From assembly GCA_016186945.1 (NCBI GenBank), contig JACPKR010000027.1, positions 43,969 to 58,759 on the forward strand: a DNA stretch of 14,791 nucleotides. Reading direction: 5' to 3'. This document shows positions 6,885 to 13,301 of this stretch, piece by piece; the first letter of the stretch is position 1, and every line of letters starts with the position of its first letter. Below the pieces are notes generated by a model, which saw only the letters and a list, made by a program, of their open reading frames with translations, had not been told where the DNA came from and ran no database searches. The stretch is from Deltaproteobacteria bacterium (lineage in GTDB: Bacteria > Bdellovibrionota_B > Oligoflexia > Oligoflexales > Bog-1112). A program made the translations under genes and the position numbers.

Positions 6885-8153
6885 ATGCGCCTTCTTTCGC
6901 TTGTTTCTTTATCGTTTTTCCTTGCCCACTGTGCGTCCTACACTGACGAAATCAAGGCGATGCGCGATGACTTCGTCGGGTCGCACTACAGTGCCGCGCT
7001 TGAGAAGATGGACAAATCATCCCTCCGGGAAAGCCAGAAAAATCGCCTTCTCTTCCATATGGAGAAAGCGATGATCCTCGACCGCATGGGAAAATTGCAA
7101 GACTCCCGCGCCCTCCTGTCGCGAGCCGATCAGATTGCAGACGAACTTTACACAGTCAGCATCACCAAAACGGCTGCTACCTTCATCGTGAACGAGAGCG
7201 TCGCTGACTATGCGGGCGAAGATTATGAAAAGGTGGCCATCCACACGATCATGGCGCTTTCCTACCTGGAAGAAGGAACTCTTAAAGAAGCAAGGGTCGA
7301 GGCAAAGAAAATTTCCTTGAAACTTGCGGAAATTACCCAAAAGTACGATCCCCAGCACGCCGGTTATAAGGAGGACGCTTTTGCCCTTTTCCTTTCCGGC
7401 ATCATTTTCGAAGCACTAGAGCAATGGGACGATGCCATCATCGACTATCGACAGGCATTTGGTCTTTTCAGCAGCTCGGCCTATTCGAAATTCTACGAAG
7501 GGCCTATCCCTCCTTCCCTTGTGACATCGCTGTACGGTGTTGCGAAAAAAAGGAACCGCTCTGATGTCCTGAAAGATTTGAAAGATCGTTTTCCCGATCT
7601 TCTTGCCAAAGCCGACGGACTTCCCAAGGGGGGAGACCTCGTGGTGATCCATGAGGCGGGAAACATCGTAACGAAGACCGCAAAGGACTTTGTTCTTCCG
7701 ATCAGCGGGCAAATCATCCGCTTCTCTTTCCCCGTCATTGAGAAAAAGAAAATCGCCTGGCAAAACACTATCAACGGCGTCAACATCGACGGTGTGTTCC
7801 ACGACGCCTCTAACCTTGCCAACATGAACGGCATCGCTTACCAATGTCTGGAAGACCGAAGGGGGCGCCTGATCCTGAAAAGTGCTGCACGGCTTATCAC
7901 AAAGGCGAAACTGGTTGATGAAGCTCACAAGAACTTCGGGCCTCTTGGAGGTATCGCTGCTAACATTTTCGCAGCAGCTACGGAAACAGCAGATACACGA
8001 AGTTGGACTTTCCTCCCCCAAGCGTTCTACATCACACGGGTACGCCTATCCCCTGGCAAGCATGATTTGGAAATCAAAACAGCAGGCAGAATTTCTCAAA
8101 TGCAGACGGTTGACGTGAAAGAAGGTGAAATCACCCTTCTGCGTTCGAAATGA
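6885..8153 (+). CDS. COG3014-like TPR-type lipoprotein, partner of LpoB
   Basis: Probably an envelope lipoprotein; the family (COG3014) is uncharacterised but often lies beside lpoB. The protein has 422 residues from the ATG at 6885. TTG at 6870 and GTG at 6876 are in-frame alternatives; none has a convincing SD, so coupling to the upstream stop at 6860 is likely. The signal runs MRLLSLVSLSFFLAHC, with a slightly unusual His before Cys16. Residues about 20-235 look like tetratricopeptide-type helical repeats (SLRESQKNRLLFHMEKAMILD, EALEQWDDAIIDYRQAFG). The C-terminal half is beta-rich, with GDLVVIHEAGN, a KIAWQNTINGVNIDG block and RSWTFLPQAFYITRVRLSPGKHDLEIKT. By position it may assist cell-wall synthesis control; this is inference. 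Confidence 0.82.
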   Translation: MRLLSLVSLSFFLAHCASYTDEIKAMRDDFVGSHYSAALEKMDKSSLRESQKNRLLFHMEKAMILDRMGKLQDSRALLSRADQIADELYTVSITKTAATFIVNESVADYAGEDYEKVAIHTIMALSYLEEGTLKEARVEAKKISLKLAEITQKYDPQHAGYKEDAFALFLSGIIFEALEQWDDAIIDYRQAFGLFSSSAYSKFYEGPIPPSLVTSLYGVAKKRNRSDVLKDLKDRFPDLLAKADGLPKGGDLVVIHEAGNIVTKTAKDFVLPISGQIIRFSFPVIEKKKIAWQNTINGVNIDGVFHDASNLANMNGIAYQCLEDRRGRLILKSAARLITKAKLVDEAHKNFGPLGGIAANIFAAATETADTRSWTFLPQAFYITRVRLSPGKHDLEIKTAGRISQMQTVDVKEGEITLLRSK

Positions 8154-8160
8154 ATGGCAT

Positions 8161-8235
8161 GGAGGAGGTTTGGAGGTTTTGGCAAGGAGGAGGTTTGGAG
8201 GAAACTGCGCAGCTGGTTCCTCCAAGCTGCTCCTC
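8161..8235. repeat. Palindromic dispersed repeat, copy 1, with a 16-bp direct repeat
   Basis: The 46 bases 8181-8226 match 13153-13198 with four differences. Each copy contains a perfect 9-bp stem, TTGGAGGAA (8195-8203) and TTCCTCCAA (8217-8225), around a 13-base loop; here an outer GAGGAG/CTCCTC pair (8187-8192 and 8230-8235) extends it. The 16-mer GGAGGAGGTTTGGAGG occurs at 8161-8176 and again at 8186-8201. It lies just after the COG3014-like gene, so a role in 3' end formation is possible, though no T-run follows the stem. The rest of the 149-bp gap to 8302 shows nothing recognisable. Confidence 0.8.
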
Positions 8236-8302
8236 AAGAATTCACATGATCTGACCGAAAAACCCTGCGAGATTTCGTAGAAAGGTCCATCGGTTGGTAA
8301 AT

Positions 8303-9289
8303 ATGAAAATAAAAGAACAAATTCTTGTGTTAACGCTAAGCTGCGGACTTAGCTTCGTTTTTTCTTGCCAACCTGAAGTCAAGAAGACGGCTCCACCGAC
8401 TTCTCCCCTTGAGAAGGAGCAAAAGGTAGGCGAGCCGACTGCTCCGACCGCACCCCAGCCTCCCAAGGGAGGAGCGAGTGGCGGGGGTGACGATCCCTTC
8501 GGTGGTTTAGGCGCCTTGCTGGGAGGACTTGGGAGGAAAGGCGGTGCAGGAGGAGGCGGAGCAGCAGCAGCGGGAGGTCCTGAAGGCGCCCAAGGAGGCC
8601 CTGCTGGGGATCCTTCGCAAATACTGCCGTCCCCACGATTCAAAACCCCGTTCCTCTCGTTTCAATTGCACCTGCCGACGAAAAACTCCATGTATGAGTG
8701 CCCTGGGGATTCTTTCTGGGTTGGTACACAAAGTTACTACGATGGTACCGCCAAAGACCGGATCTATCAGGAGACCTGCCAATTTTTCGAAGATGGGTTG
8801 GGCAGACCGTTGAAGAAACAAAACTGCGAAATTAAAAACGCAAGCGATTTTGAGGAAGACTTCGACTTTACCTGTCCCAAAGGCTCACTGCTTTCTGGGC
8901 ATCAAACAAAGTATAGCCCCGACAAGAAAGATCGCCAGCACAGCTTTTCATGTTGCGAGGCCGTGACAGAGGAAGGCAAAAAAGTCGACTTCATCGAACA
9001 ACCCGTTGAGGGCACGGAAGATGTCGCACAGATTTGCGAGCAATCTATCGTGGCACGCCAGACATCTCTCCCACAATTCGCAACGAGAGATGTGAACCCT
9101 GATCACGGATCGGTCGAGTTCAAGTGCCAAAACAAGATTGACACCATGCAAGGCCCGATGGTCGTTGGGTCAATTGTACGAAACGTCAACGCAACTTACT
9201 GGGATAACCTAAAAGACCGAATATTTTCCTTTGAATGCTGTGTGCTCGGAGTCACTCCGGATACTCCCCCAGCGAACCCAGGGAATTAA
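8303..9289 (+). CDS. Lipoprotein with Gly-rich linker and dermatopontin-like cysteine domain
   Basis: The protein has 328 residues from the ATG at 8303. TTG at 8294 is an in-frame alternative, with AAAGG 8 bases ahead of it. The lipobox is FVFSC with Cys22, followed by Gln, which suits outer-membrane sorting. A Pro/Glu-rich stretch and a Gly/Ala-rich linker (about 55-103) lead to a domain at about 130-315 with ten cysteines. Three modules repeat: Cys133-DRIYQETC159, Cys191-DRQHSFSCC218 and Cys275-DRIFSFECC313. Each runs C, then a G-x-x-S/T-like strand, then DR-x(4-5)-C. This is the layout of animal dermatopontin (DRQWNYAC, DREWQFYCC, DRQWKFIMC), including the CPxG opening and a middle module with GxQxxY before DR. 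Dermatopontin is an extracellular adhesion and matrix protein; the bacterial role is unknown. A flagellin starts 8 bp later. Confidence 0.8.
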   Translation: MKIKEQILVLTLSCGLSFVFSCQPEVKKTAPPTSPLEKEQKVGEPTAPTAPQPPKGGASGGGDDPFGGLGALLGGLGRKGGAGGGGAAAAGGPEGAQGGPAGDPSQILPSPRFKTPFLSFQLHLPTKNSMYECPGDSFWVGTQSYYDGTAKDRIYQETCQFFEDGLGRPLKKQNCEIKNASDFEEDFDFTCPKGSLLSGHQTKYSPDKKDRQHSFSCCEAVTEEGKKVDFIEQPVEGTEDVAQICEQSIVARQTSLPQFATRDVNPDHGSVEFKCQNKIDTMQGPMVVGSIVRNVNATYWDNLKDRIFSFECCVLGVTPDTPPANPGN

Positions 9290-9297
9290 GGGAAGAG

Positions 9298-10236
9298 ATG
9301 GGCTTTAATATTTCCGACAACGCGATCCTTGCTCAGTTGCAACGCAACCTAGCCAAGGCCAAAGACGAGCAAGCCGACACGATTGGAAAACTTTCTACGG
9401 GCAAAGTCTTCACACAGCAAGACCCCCGTCCCGCTGATCGCGCCATCGCGGAAAGCATGGAGTATCGCATCCGCTCGCTCAATACAGCCAAGCGTAACGT
9501 CAATGACTCCATCTCCCTGCTGAATACAGCAGAGTCCGGGATGAACGAAATTGCAAACATCATCACCCGCATGAAGGAAATCAACCTCACGGCCGCAAGC
9601 TCAACTATAAGCAACCAGGAACGACGCTATCTCTTCATCGAATACGAAGCCCTCCACGATGAGGTAAACCGCATTACGAAGACGACGGAATTCAACGGTA
9701 TCCCTCTTCTCTACGGCGCATCTGACAAGGTGCCTGATACCATGGTCTTTCGCCTCGGAGACCCGTACCTGGAAGAGTCTTTCTTCGGCCGTGGACAAGA
9801 CGTCAATACCATCACATTTGCAGATATCAAAAATGTAAATACAACAACAGAAGCACTGGGCTTGCAAAGCGCTCGGGAACTTCTCGAAGACACTAACGAT
9901 ATCGAAGGGGTTGAATTGGAAGATATCGAAGACTTTATCATTCCCGAGGAAGACGACATCTTCCCAACGAGCTACGATCAAGCTCTTACGGTGCTTTCAA
10001 CCAGTCGTTCTATATACGGCGCCCTGCAGTCGCGATTTAATCGAGTTCTCGATTACATTGATGTCTACCAGGAGAACATTGAAGCCGCAAAATCCAAGAT
10101 CACCGATACCGACTACGCGCAGGAAGTCACGAACCTGCTTAAATCCAAGGTCCTGATCAACGCCAACACAGCCTTACTCGCCCAAAGCGCAATCGACGCC
10201 CAGCAGACTCTTCAGCTTCTCAACGCCGTCACCTAG
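9298..10236 (+). CDS. Flagellin (divergent, short central domain)
   Basis: Structural subunit of the flagellar filament, exported by the flagellar type III system. The protein has 312 residues from the ATG at 9298; AAGGGA lies 4 bases upstream, and an in-frame ATG at 9235 lies inside the preceding gene. The N-terminal D0/D1 helices (1-140) include KLSTGKVF, NVNDSISLLNTAESGMNEIANIITRMKEI and TEFNGIPLL. The C-terminal helices (226-312) include SRFNRVLDYI, ENIEAAKSKITDTDYAQEV and LLAQSAIDAQQTLQLL. Only a short, strongly acidic middle remains (about 193-222, many Asp/Glu), so no D2/D3 domain. The usual SSGxRINSAxDDAAG block reads STGKVFTQQDPRPADR here, which is unusual. It shares a transcript with the dermatopontin-like lipoprotein. 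No other flagellar gene is nearby, so it is probably one of several flagellins. Confidence 0.9.
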   Translation: MGFNISDNAILAQLQRNLAKAKDEQADTIGKLSTGKVFTQQDPRPADRAIAESMEYRIRSLNTAKRNVNDSISLLNTAESGMNEIANIITRMKEINLTAASSTISNQERRYLFIEYEALHDEVNRITKTTEFNGIPLLYGASDKVPDTMVFRLGDPYLEESFFGRGQDVNTITFADIKNVNTTTEALGLQSARELLEDTNDIEGVELEDIEDFIIPEEDDIFPTSYDQALTVLSTSRSIYGALQSRFNRVLDYIDVYQENIEAAKSKITDTDYAQEVTNLLKSKVLINANTALLAQSAIDAQQTLQLLNAVT

Positions 10237-10814
10237 ACCCCCAGCTCGTCCAAGGTAAGCGAGAAGCTTGGGGCAAAGTGGCGCAGAAAGTAGTCGACCT
10301 CCTTCATTTTGAAGGCTCGCAGTTTTTCCTCGATTGTAAGTTTCGCACGGTTGAATTCAAGATTACCGACAGAAAGCTCCTCCAGACATTTGAGGTAGGC
10401 GCTCAGAGTGTCTGCTGCTTTTACCACGCGCCAGGCTTTGTCATCTGTCTTCTGGGGGTGGATCAACGCGTTATATTCCGCTTGCAAGTCATCGGGAAGG
10501 TAGGAGAGCAGTTTGCTGCACGCTTCCAACTCCATCTTCTTGTATGCGTCTCTAATTTCCTGCGAGAAATACTTCACAGGTGTGGGCATGTCTCCGGTGA
10601 AAACTTCGGAGGCATCGTGAAACATTGCTAGAACAGCCACACGCTCCGGATTGACGTCACCCCCGAAATAGCGATTGCCGATCACTGCTAAGGCATGGGC
10701 TACGATGGCTACTTGAAGGCTGTGTTCCTGTACATTTTCCGGCCGGATGTTTTGCATCAAGGGCCAGCGCTGGATCAGCTTCATTCTTGAAAGGTAGGCG
10801 AAAAAATGACTCAC
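10233..10814 (-). CDS. yfbR: 5'-deoxynucleotidase YfbR (HD domain)
   Basis: Cytosolic metal-dependent phosphatase that removes phosphate from deoxyribonucleoside 5'-monophosphates, acting in nucleotide salvage and dNTP pool control. The protein has 193 residues against 199 in E. coli YfbR, and the alignment by eye is close throughout: SHFFAYLSRMKLIQRWPLM, ENVQEHSLQVA, FHDASEVFTGDMPTPVKYF and AYLKCLEELSVGN. The HD metal ligands are His31, His66, Asp67 and Asp135. Trp17 corresponds to the E. coli residue that favours deoxyribose. The GTG start at 10812-10814 is fixed by a near-perfect AAGGAGG 6 bases upstream and by homology at the N-terminus. It lies at the end of the mod operon, with its first 158 bases overlapping modC in another frame. 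Its stop shares CTAG with the flagellin stop. Confidence 0.96.
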   Translation of the reverse strand: MSHFFAYLSRMKLIQRWPLMQNIRPENVQEHSLQVAIVAHALAVIGNRYFGGDVNPERVAVLAMFHDASEVFTGDMPTPVKYFSQEIRDAYKKMELEACSKLLSYLPDDLQAEYNALIHPQKTDDKAWRVVKAADTLSAYLKCLEELSVGNLEFNRAKLTIEEKLRAFKMKEVDYFLRHFAPSFSLTLDELGV

Positions 10815-11493
10815 TGACTTCCTCCTTCGGTCTCAAGCCGGAGAAGCGGGGCAAGGTGCTCCGCTCTATGTGACCCTCTTTTATAAAAATAACATTCGCG
10901 GCAAGGCGTTCAAGTTCGGACGGAGTATGGGTAATATAGAGGATGGGCACTTGCGAATCTGCCGCTACCTGCTCGATTAAAGTTAGAATCTCCTCTTTCG
11001 ACTCCCAATCTAAAGCAGAAAGTGGCTCGTCCATGCACAGAAGTTTGGGTTGCGAAAGAAGTGCACGAGCGATGGCGACACGCTGTTTTTCTCCTCCCGA
11101 GAGGTTTTGCGCCTTTTGATCTAGCTTGTGAGAAATTCCCATTTTCCAGGCAACGTCGTCAAGTCTTCTCCTGCTTTTTTCTGGCGAGCGACGACTTGCG
11201 TACAGCAAATTCTCATGCACGTTCAGATGAGGAAACAACGCGGATTCCTGGAACACGAACCCGATATCACGCTTTTCTGCGGCCAAAGATTTACTACCGT
11301 TTTGCCAGAGCTGACCGTTGAAGCGGAGAATCCCTCTGGTCTGCGGTTCTAAGCCAGCGATAGCGCGCAGAAACGTGGATTTCCCAGACCCTGAGCGGCC
11401 GAAGAAGGCTGTCACTCCTGACGCGGGGATGCTGAAGTCTCCACTTTCAAGTCTAAATCCCTCTTTCTGTAATGTTAGGTTTCCTTCAATCAT
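10657..11493 (-). CDS. modC: Molybdate ABC transporter ATP-binding protein, lacking the C-terminal TOBE domain
   Basis: Cytosolic ATPase that drives molybdate import with ModB and ModA. Walker A is GRSGSGKST (32-40), the Q-loop glutamine is Gln82, the signature is LSGGEKQRVAIARAL (131-145), Walker B is LLCMDEP with Glu156, and the switch His is His189. The nucleotide-binding domain is intact. At 278 residues it is shorter than E. coli ModC (352). The C-terminal 52 or so residues, read through yfbR in another frame, do not look like the molybdate-binding TOBE/Mop domain. The natural end may once have been near residue 225, with loss of a stop extending the frame; this is inference. The ATG overlaps the modB stop (ATGA). 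Another oxyanion substrate such as tungstate cannot be excluded. Confidence 0.92.
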   Translation of the reverse strand: MIEGNLTLQKEGFRLESGDFSIPASGVTAFFGRSGSGKSTFLRAIAGLEPQTRGILRFNGQLWQNGSKSLAAEKRDIGFVFQESALFPHLNVHENLLYASRRSPEKSRRRLDDVAWKMGISHKLDQKAQNLSGGEKQRVAIARALLSQPKLLCMDEPLSALDWESKEEILTLIEQVAADSQVPILYITHTPSELERLAANVIFIKEGHIERSTLPRFSGLRPKEEVSESFFRLPFKNEADPALALDAKHPAGKCTGTQPSSSHRSPCLSSDRQSLFRG

Positions 11494-12188
11494 TGTCTGA
11501 ATTTCAAACCCAGTCGAAAATTGAAACTGTAAACCATAAGCAAAACAGCGAGAGAAAACAGAAGCATGACACCCGACAGAAGATGAGCTTGTGAATATGC
11601 CAATGTCTCCACATGATTAAAAATGTCAATCGACACCAGTCTTGTTTTTTCTGGGATGTTTCCACCGATCATTAGAACAACGCCAAACTCACCTACGGTA
11701 TGGGCGAAGGTCAGCGTTCCTGCTACGAAAAACCCTTGCCGCGACAGTGGTACGACGACCGTAAAAAAACGATCGAGAGCAGAGGCTCTCATCATGGCTG
11801 CCGCATCGAGGAATTTCTGAGGAACAGCCTCAAACGCGTGCATAAGCGGCTGCACAGTGAACGGTAACGAATAGAAAACCGAGCCAATCACAAGGCCGGT
11901 GAACGAAAACGTAAGTTGCCCTTCAAAACCAAAGAGTCGCAAGGCCCCCGTCACCAGACCATCCGGATTAAGGACGATGAGCAAATAAAACCCAAGCACT
12001 GTGGGGGGAAGCACCAAGGGCAAAGCGACGACAGCCTCGATGAAAATTTTGAACCGGGAACGCATCCTTGCTACGGCCCACGCCAAAGGGGTTCCCAGAA
12101 AAAGAAGGATCGAAGTTGTCACAAACGCAACTTTTAATGTAAGCCAAATCGGCCCCAAACCAATATTGACACCAAAGATCTCGATCAC
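11490..12188 (-). CDS. modB: Molybdate ABC transporter permease
   Basis: Inner-membrane channel subunit for molybdate uptake. The 232-residue length is typical, with about five hydrophobic helices. The EAA loop that contacts ModC is at EAVPQKFLDAAAMMRASALDRF, and EFGVVLMIGGNIPEKTRLVSIDIF is a strong ModB/CysT-type block found in molybdate and sulfate permeases. ALPLVLPPTVLGFYLL is another ModB hallmark. The start is GTG at 12186-12188 with only a weak GGAT ahead of it. No in-frame ATG was found at a comparable position; the nearby ATG at 12193-12195 is out of frame. It lies 105 bp downstream of modA, a gap filled largely by a compound inverted repeat, and overlaps modC by ATGA. Confidence 0.94.
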   Translation of the reverse strand: MIEIFGVNIGLGPIWLTLKVAFVTTSILLFLGTPLAWAVARMRSRFKIFIEAVVALPLVLPPTVLGFYLLIVLNPDGLVTGALRLFGFEGQLTFSFTGLVIGSVFYSLPFTVQPLMHAFEAVPQKFLDAAAMMRASALDRFFTVVVPLSRQGFFVAGTLTFAHTVGEFGVVLMIGGNIPEKTRLVSIDIFNHVETLAYSQAHLLSGVMLLFSLAVLLMVYSFNFRLGLKFRQ

Positions 12189-12236
12189 GTTTCATCCGAC
12201 GGGTGAGTTATATAGTGTTCAAGATAATCAATTTGG

Positions 12237-12352
12237 GGAAAAACTTTTTGAAAAAAGTTATTTCCCCAAGCCCCTTTTCAAAAACTTCAATATCTAAAGT
12301 TTTTTGGGGGGAGGCGTGGAGGGGAACTTTTTTTCAAAAAAGGTCCTCTCGA
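12237..12352. repeat. Compound inverted repeat between modA and modB
   Basis: Two related modules of about 50-55 bp face each other and meet near 12290-12300, where AAAACTT and AAGTTTT form the core of the palindrome. The left module contains its own hairpin (GGGGAAAAACTTTTTG then AAAAAAGTTATTTCCCC, about 12237-12267). The right module contains a matching one (GGAACTTTTTT then AAAAAAGGTCC, about 12332-12356). Similar elements with TTTTGAAAAA...CCCC cores are dispersed in several Gram-negative genomes, by recall. Depending on folding it could attenuate or stabilise the modABC transcript. The last 20 or so codons of modA lie inside the right module. Confidence 0.75.
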
Positions 12353-13109
12353 CAAATTCTTTTTCCCAAAGACTATATCCAAAATTCTCGATTACGTTTC
12401 GCACAGGTGCGCTACGAAAGAACGTGAAAAAGTCCTTCACGACAAGCCTCCTGGTGCGCTTCAAAATAACTGCTTTCTGGTAAATAGGTTTATAGAGGTG
12501 TTGCGGAGGGATGTAAAATTCTCCTTTTTTGTTCACCTCATTTTCTGTCTCAACTAACTGCGAGACTGAAATAAAGCCAAGCTGCGCATTCCCGGTAGAA
12601 ATATAGTGGAACGTCTGCGCCACACTTTCTCCAAAGACCAATTTGGGCTTGAGTCCATCGTAAACACCCCACGCTCGCATGACTTCCACGGCAGCAGCGC
12701 CATAAGGCGCCGTCTCCGGGTTAGCGAGGGCCAAATTTTTGAACCCACCTGCCTTGAGAACTGCACGAGGATCGGTCCCTAGCTTCATTGACAGGCTGAA
12801 CAATGCAAGCTTGCCTTGCGCGTATATAAACTCGCTCGCTGAATCAGCTAACCCTTCTTTCACAAGCTGCTCAGGACGTTCCACATCCGCTGAAAAAAAG
12901 GCGTCGAAGGGGGCCCCGTTTTTTATCTGCGCAAAAAGCTTGCCCGTTGAACCGAAGGACAAGAGGACCTTGTGGCCTGTCTTCTCATGATATTGCTGTG
13001 CCACTTTTTCCATCGTCTTGGAAAAATTAGAAGCAACCGCGACGTGGATCTCTTCCGCTGTCGCCAATCCAGAGAAAATAAAACCTAGGATCGTTATCAA
13101 CGTTTTCAT
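12294..13109 (-). CDS. modA: Molybdate ABC transporter periplasmic binding protein
   Basis: Periplasmic protein that captures molybdate and delivers it to ModB. The protein has 271 residues from the ATG at 13109, chosen because GGGAG lies 5 bases upstream and a classic Sec signal follows (KTLITILGFIFSGLATAEE, cleavage after ATA near residue 18). The upstream in-frame codons to 13157 would precede the signal and are not used. ModA blocks are VAVASNFSKTM, SFGSTGKL, APFDAFFSADVERPEQL, NPETAPYGAAA and LGFISVSQL. The family usually ends soon after a GY, here FGYSLW near 246-251. About 20 extra residues (to FPSTPPPKKL) are encoded by the neighbouring inverted repeat, so the tail is probably acquired. 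It is first gene of modABC-yfbR; no ModE-like operator was recognised. Confidence 0.95.
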   Translation of the reverse strand: MKTLITILGFIFSGLATAEEIHVAVASNFSKTMEKVAQQYHEKTGHKVLLSFGSTGKLFAQIKNGAPFDAFFSADVERPEQLVKEGLADSASEFIYAQGKLALFSLSMKLGTDPRAVLKAGGFKNLALANPETAPYGAAAVEVMRAWGVYDGLKPKLVFGESVAQTFHYISTGNAQLGFISVSQLVETENEVNKKGEFYIPPQHLYKPIYQKAVILKRTRRLVVKDFFTFFRSAPVRNVIENFGYSLWEKEFVERTFFEKKFPSTPPPKKL

Positions 13110-13152
13110 ACTCGCTCCCATGGCGCACATATTCACGCAAATTTTGGATTGT

Positions 13153-13198
13153 GGCAAGGAGCTGGTTTGGAGGAAACTGCACAGCTGCTTCCTCCAAG
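13153..13198. repeat. Palindromic dispersed repeat, copy 2
   Basis: Second copy of the 46-bp element at 8181-8226 (42 of 46 bases identical). TTGGAGGAA (13167-13175) and TTCCTCCAA (13189-13197) form the same 9-bp stem with a 13-base loop. It sits 43 bases upstream of the modA start, between modA and the divergent ATPase gene, so it may lie in the modA leader or mark the boundary of the two transcription units. The flanks differ from copy 1, as expected for a mobile or dispersed element. Confidence 0.8.
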
Positions 13199-13221
13199 AA
13201 ATCCCTTGGGGGTTAATAAAC

Positions 13222-13287
13222 TCTGAAATAGTAGAGTGTATTCGACTTTTTTTTATGATATAGTCATGTATAGTCTACTATTTCAGA
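13222..13287 (+). promoter_or_regulatory. 14-bp perfect inverted repeat, candidate operator upstream of the ATPase
   Basis: TCTGAAATAGTAGA (13222-13235) is the exact reverse complement of TCTACTATTTCAGA (13274-13287). The 38-base AT-rich interval contains a -10-like TATGAT (13254-13259) and two direct copies of TATAGTC (13259-13265 and 13269-13275), ten bases apart, one helical turn. The ATPase start is 14 bases beyond the right arm. The arrangement resembles an operator for looping or cooperative binding by a regulator, or a large stem-loop in the leader. No good -35 was found. Confidence 0.55.
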
Positions 13288-13301
13288 CAAGTGGTGGTAA
13301 G

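Noticed and set aside
7416-8021. 201-codon minus-strand frame inside the COG3014-like gene
   Set aside because: It is antisense to a continuous gene with a signal peptide and repeats, and the translation resembles no known family.
8187-8235. Rho-independent terminator after the COG3014-like gene
   Set aside because: A stem is present but no T-run follows on either strand, so I call it a repeat only.
8240-8302. Sigma-28-type flagellar promoter before the lipoprotein-flagellin pair
   Set aside because: GACCGAAA at 8252-8259 only loosely recalls GCCGATAA, and no TAAA-type -35 lies 15 bases upstream.
8242-8643. Minus-strand frame rich in Pro and Ala opposite the lipoprotein gene
   Set aside because: It is the mirror of the Gly-rich linker of the plus-strand gene, which has a lipoprotein signal and a structured cysteine domain; the minus frame has no recognisable domain.
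12001-12297. Plus-strand frame opposite modB ending FFKNFNI-like
   Set aside because: Its end is encoded by the compound inverted repeat and the rest is antisense to modB. It is a by-product of the repeat, not a gene.
13110-13301. ModE-binding site upstream of modA
   Set aside because: The only clear palindrome near the start is a copy of the dispersed element, and the 14-bp repeat is closer to the ATPase; neither resembles the ModE consensus that I know.
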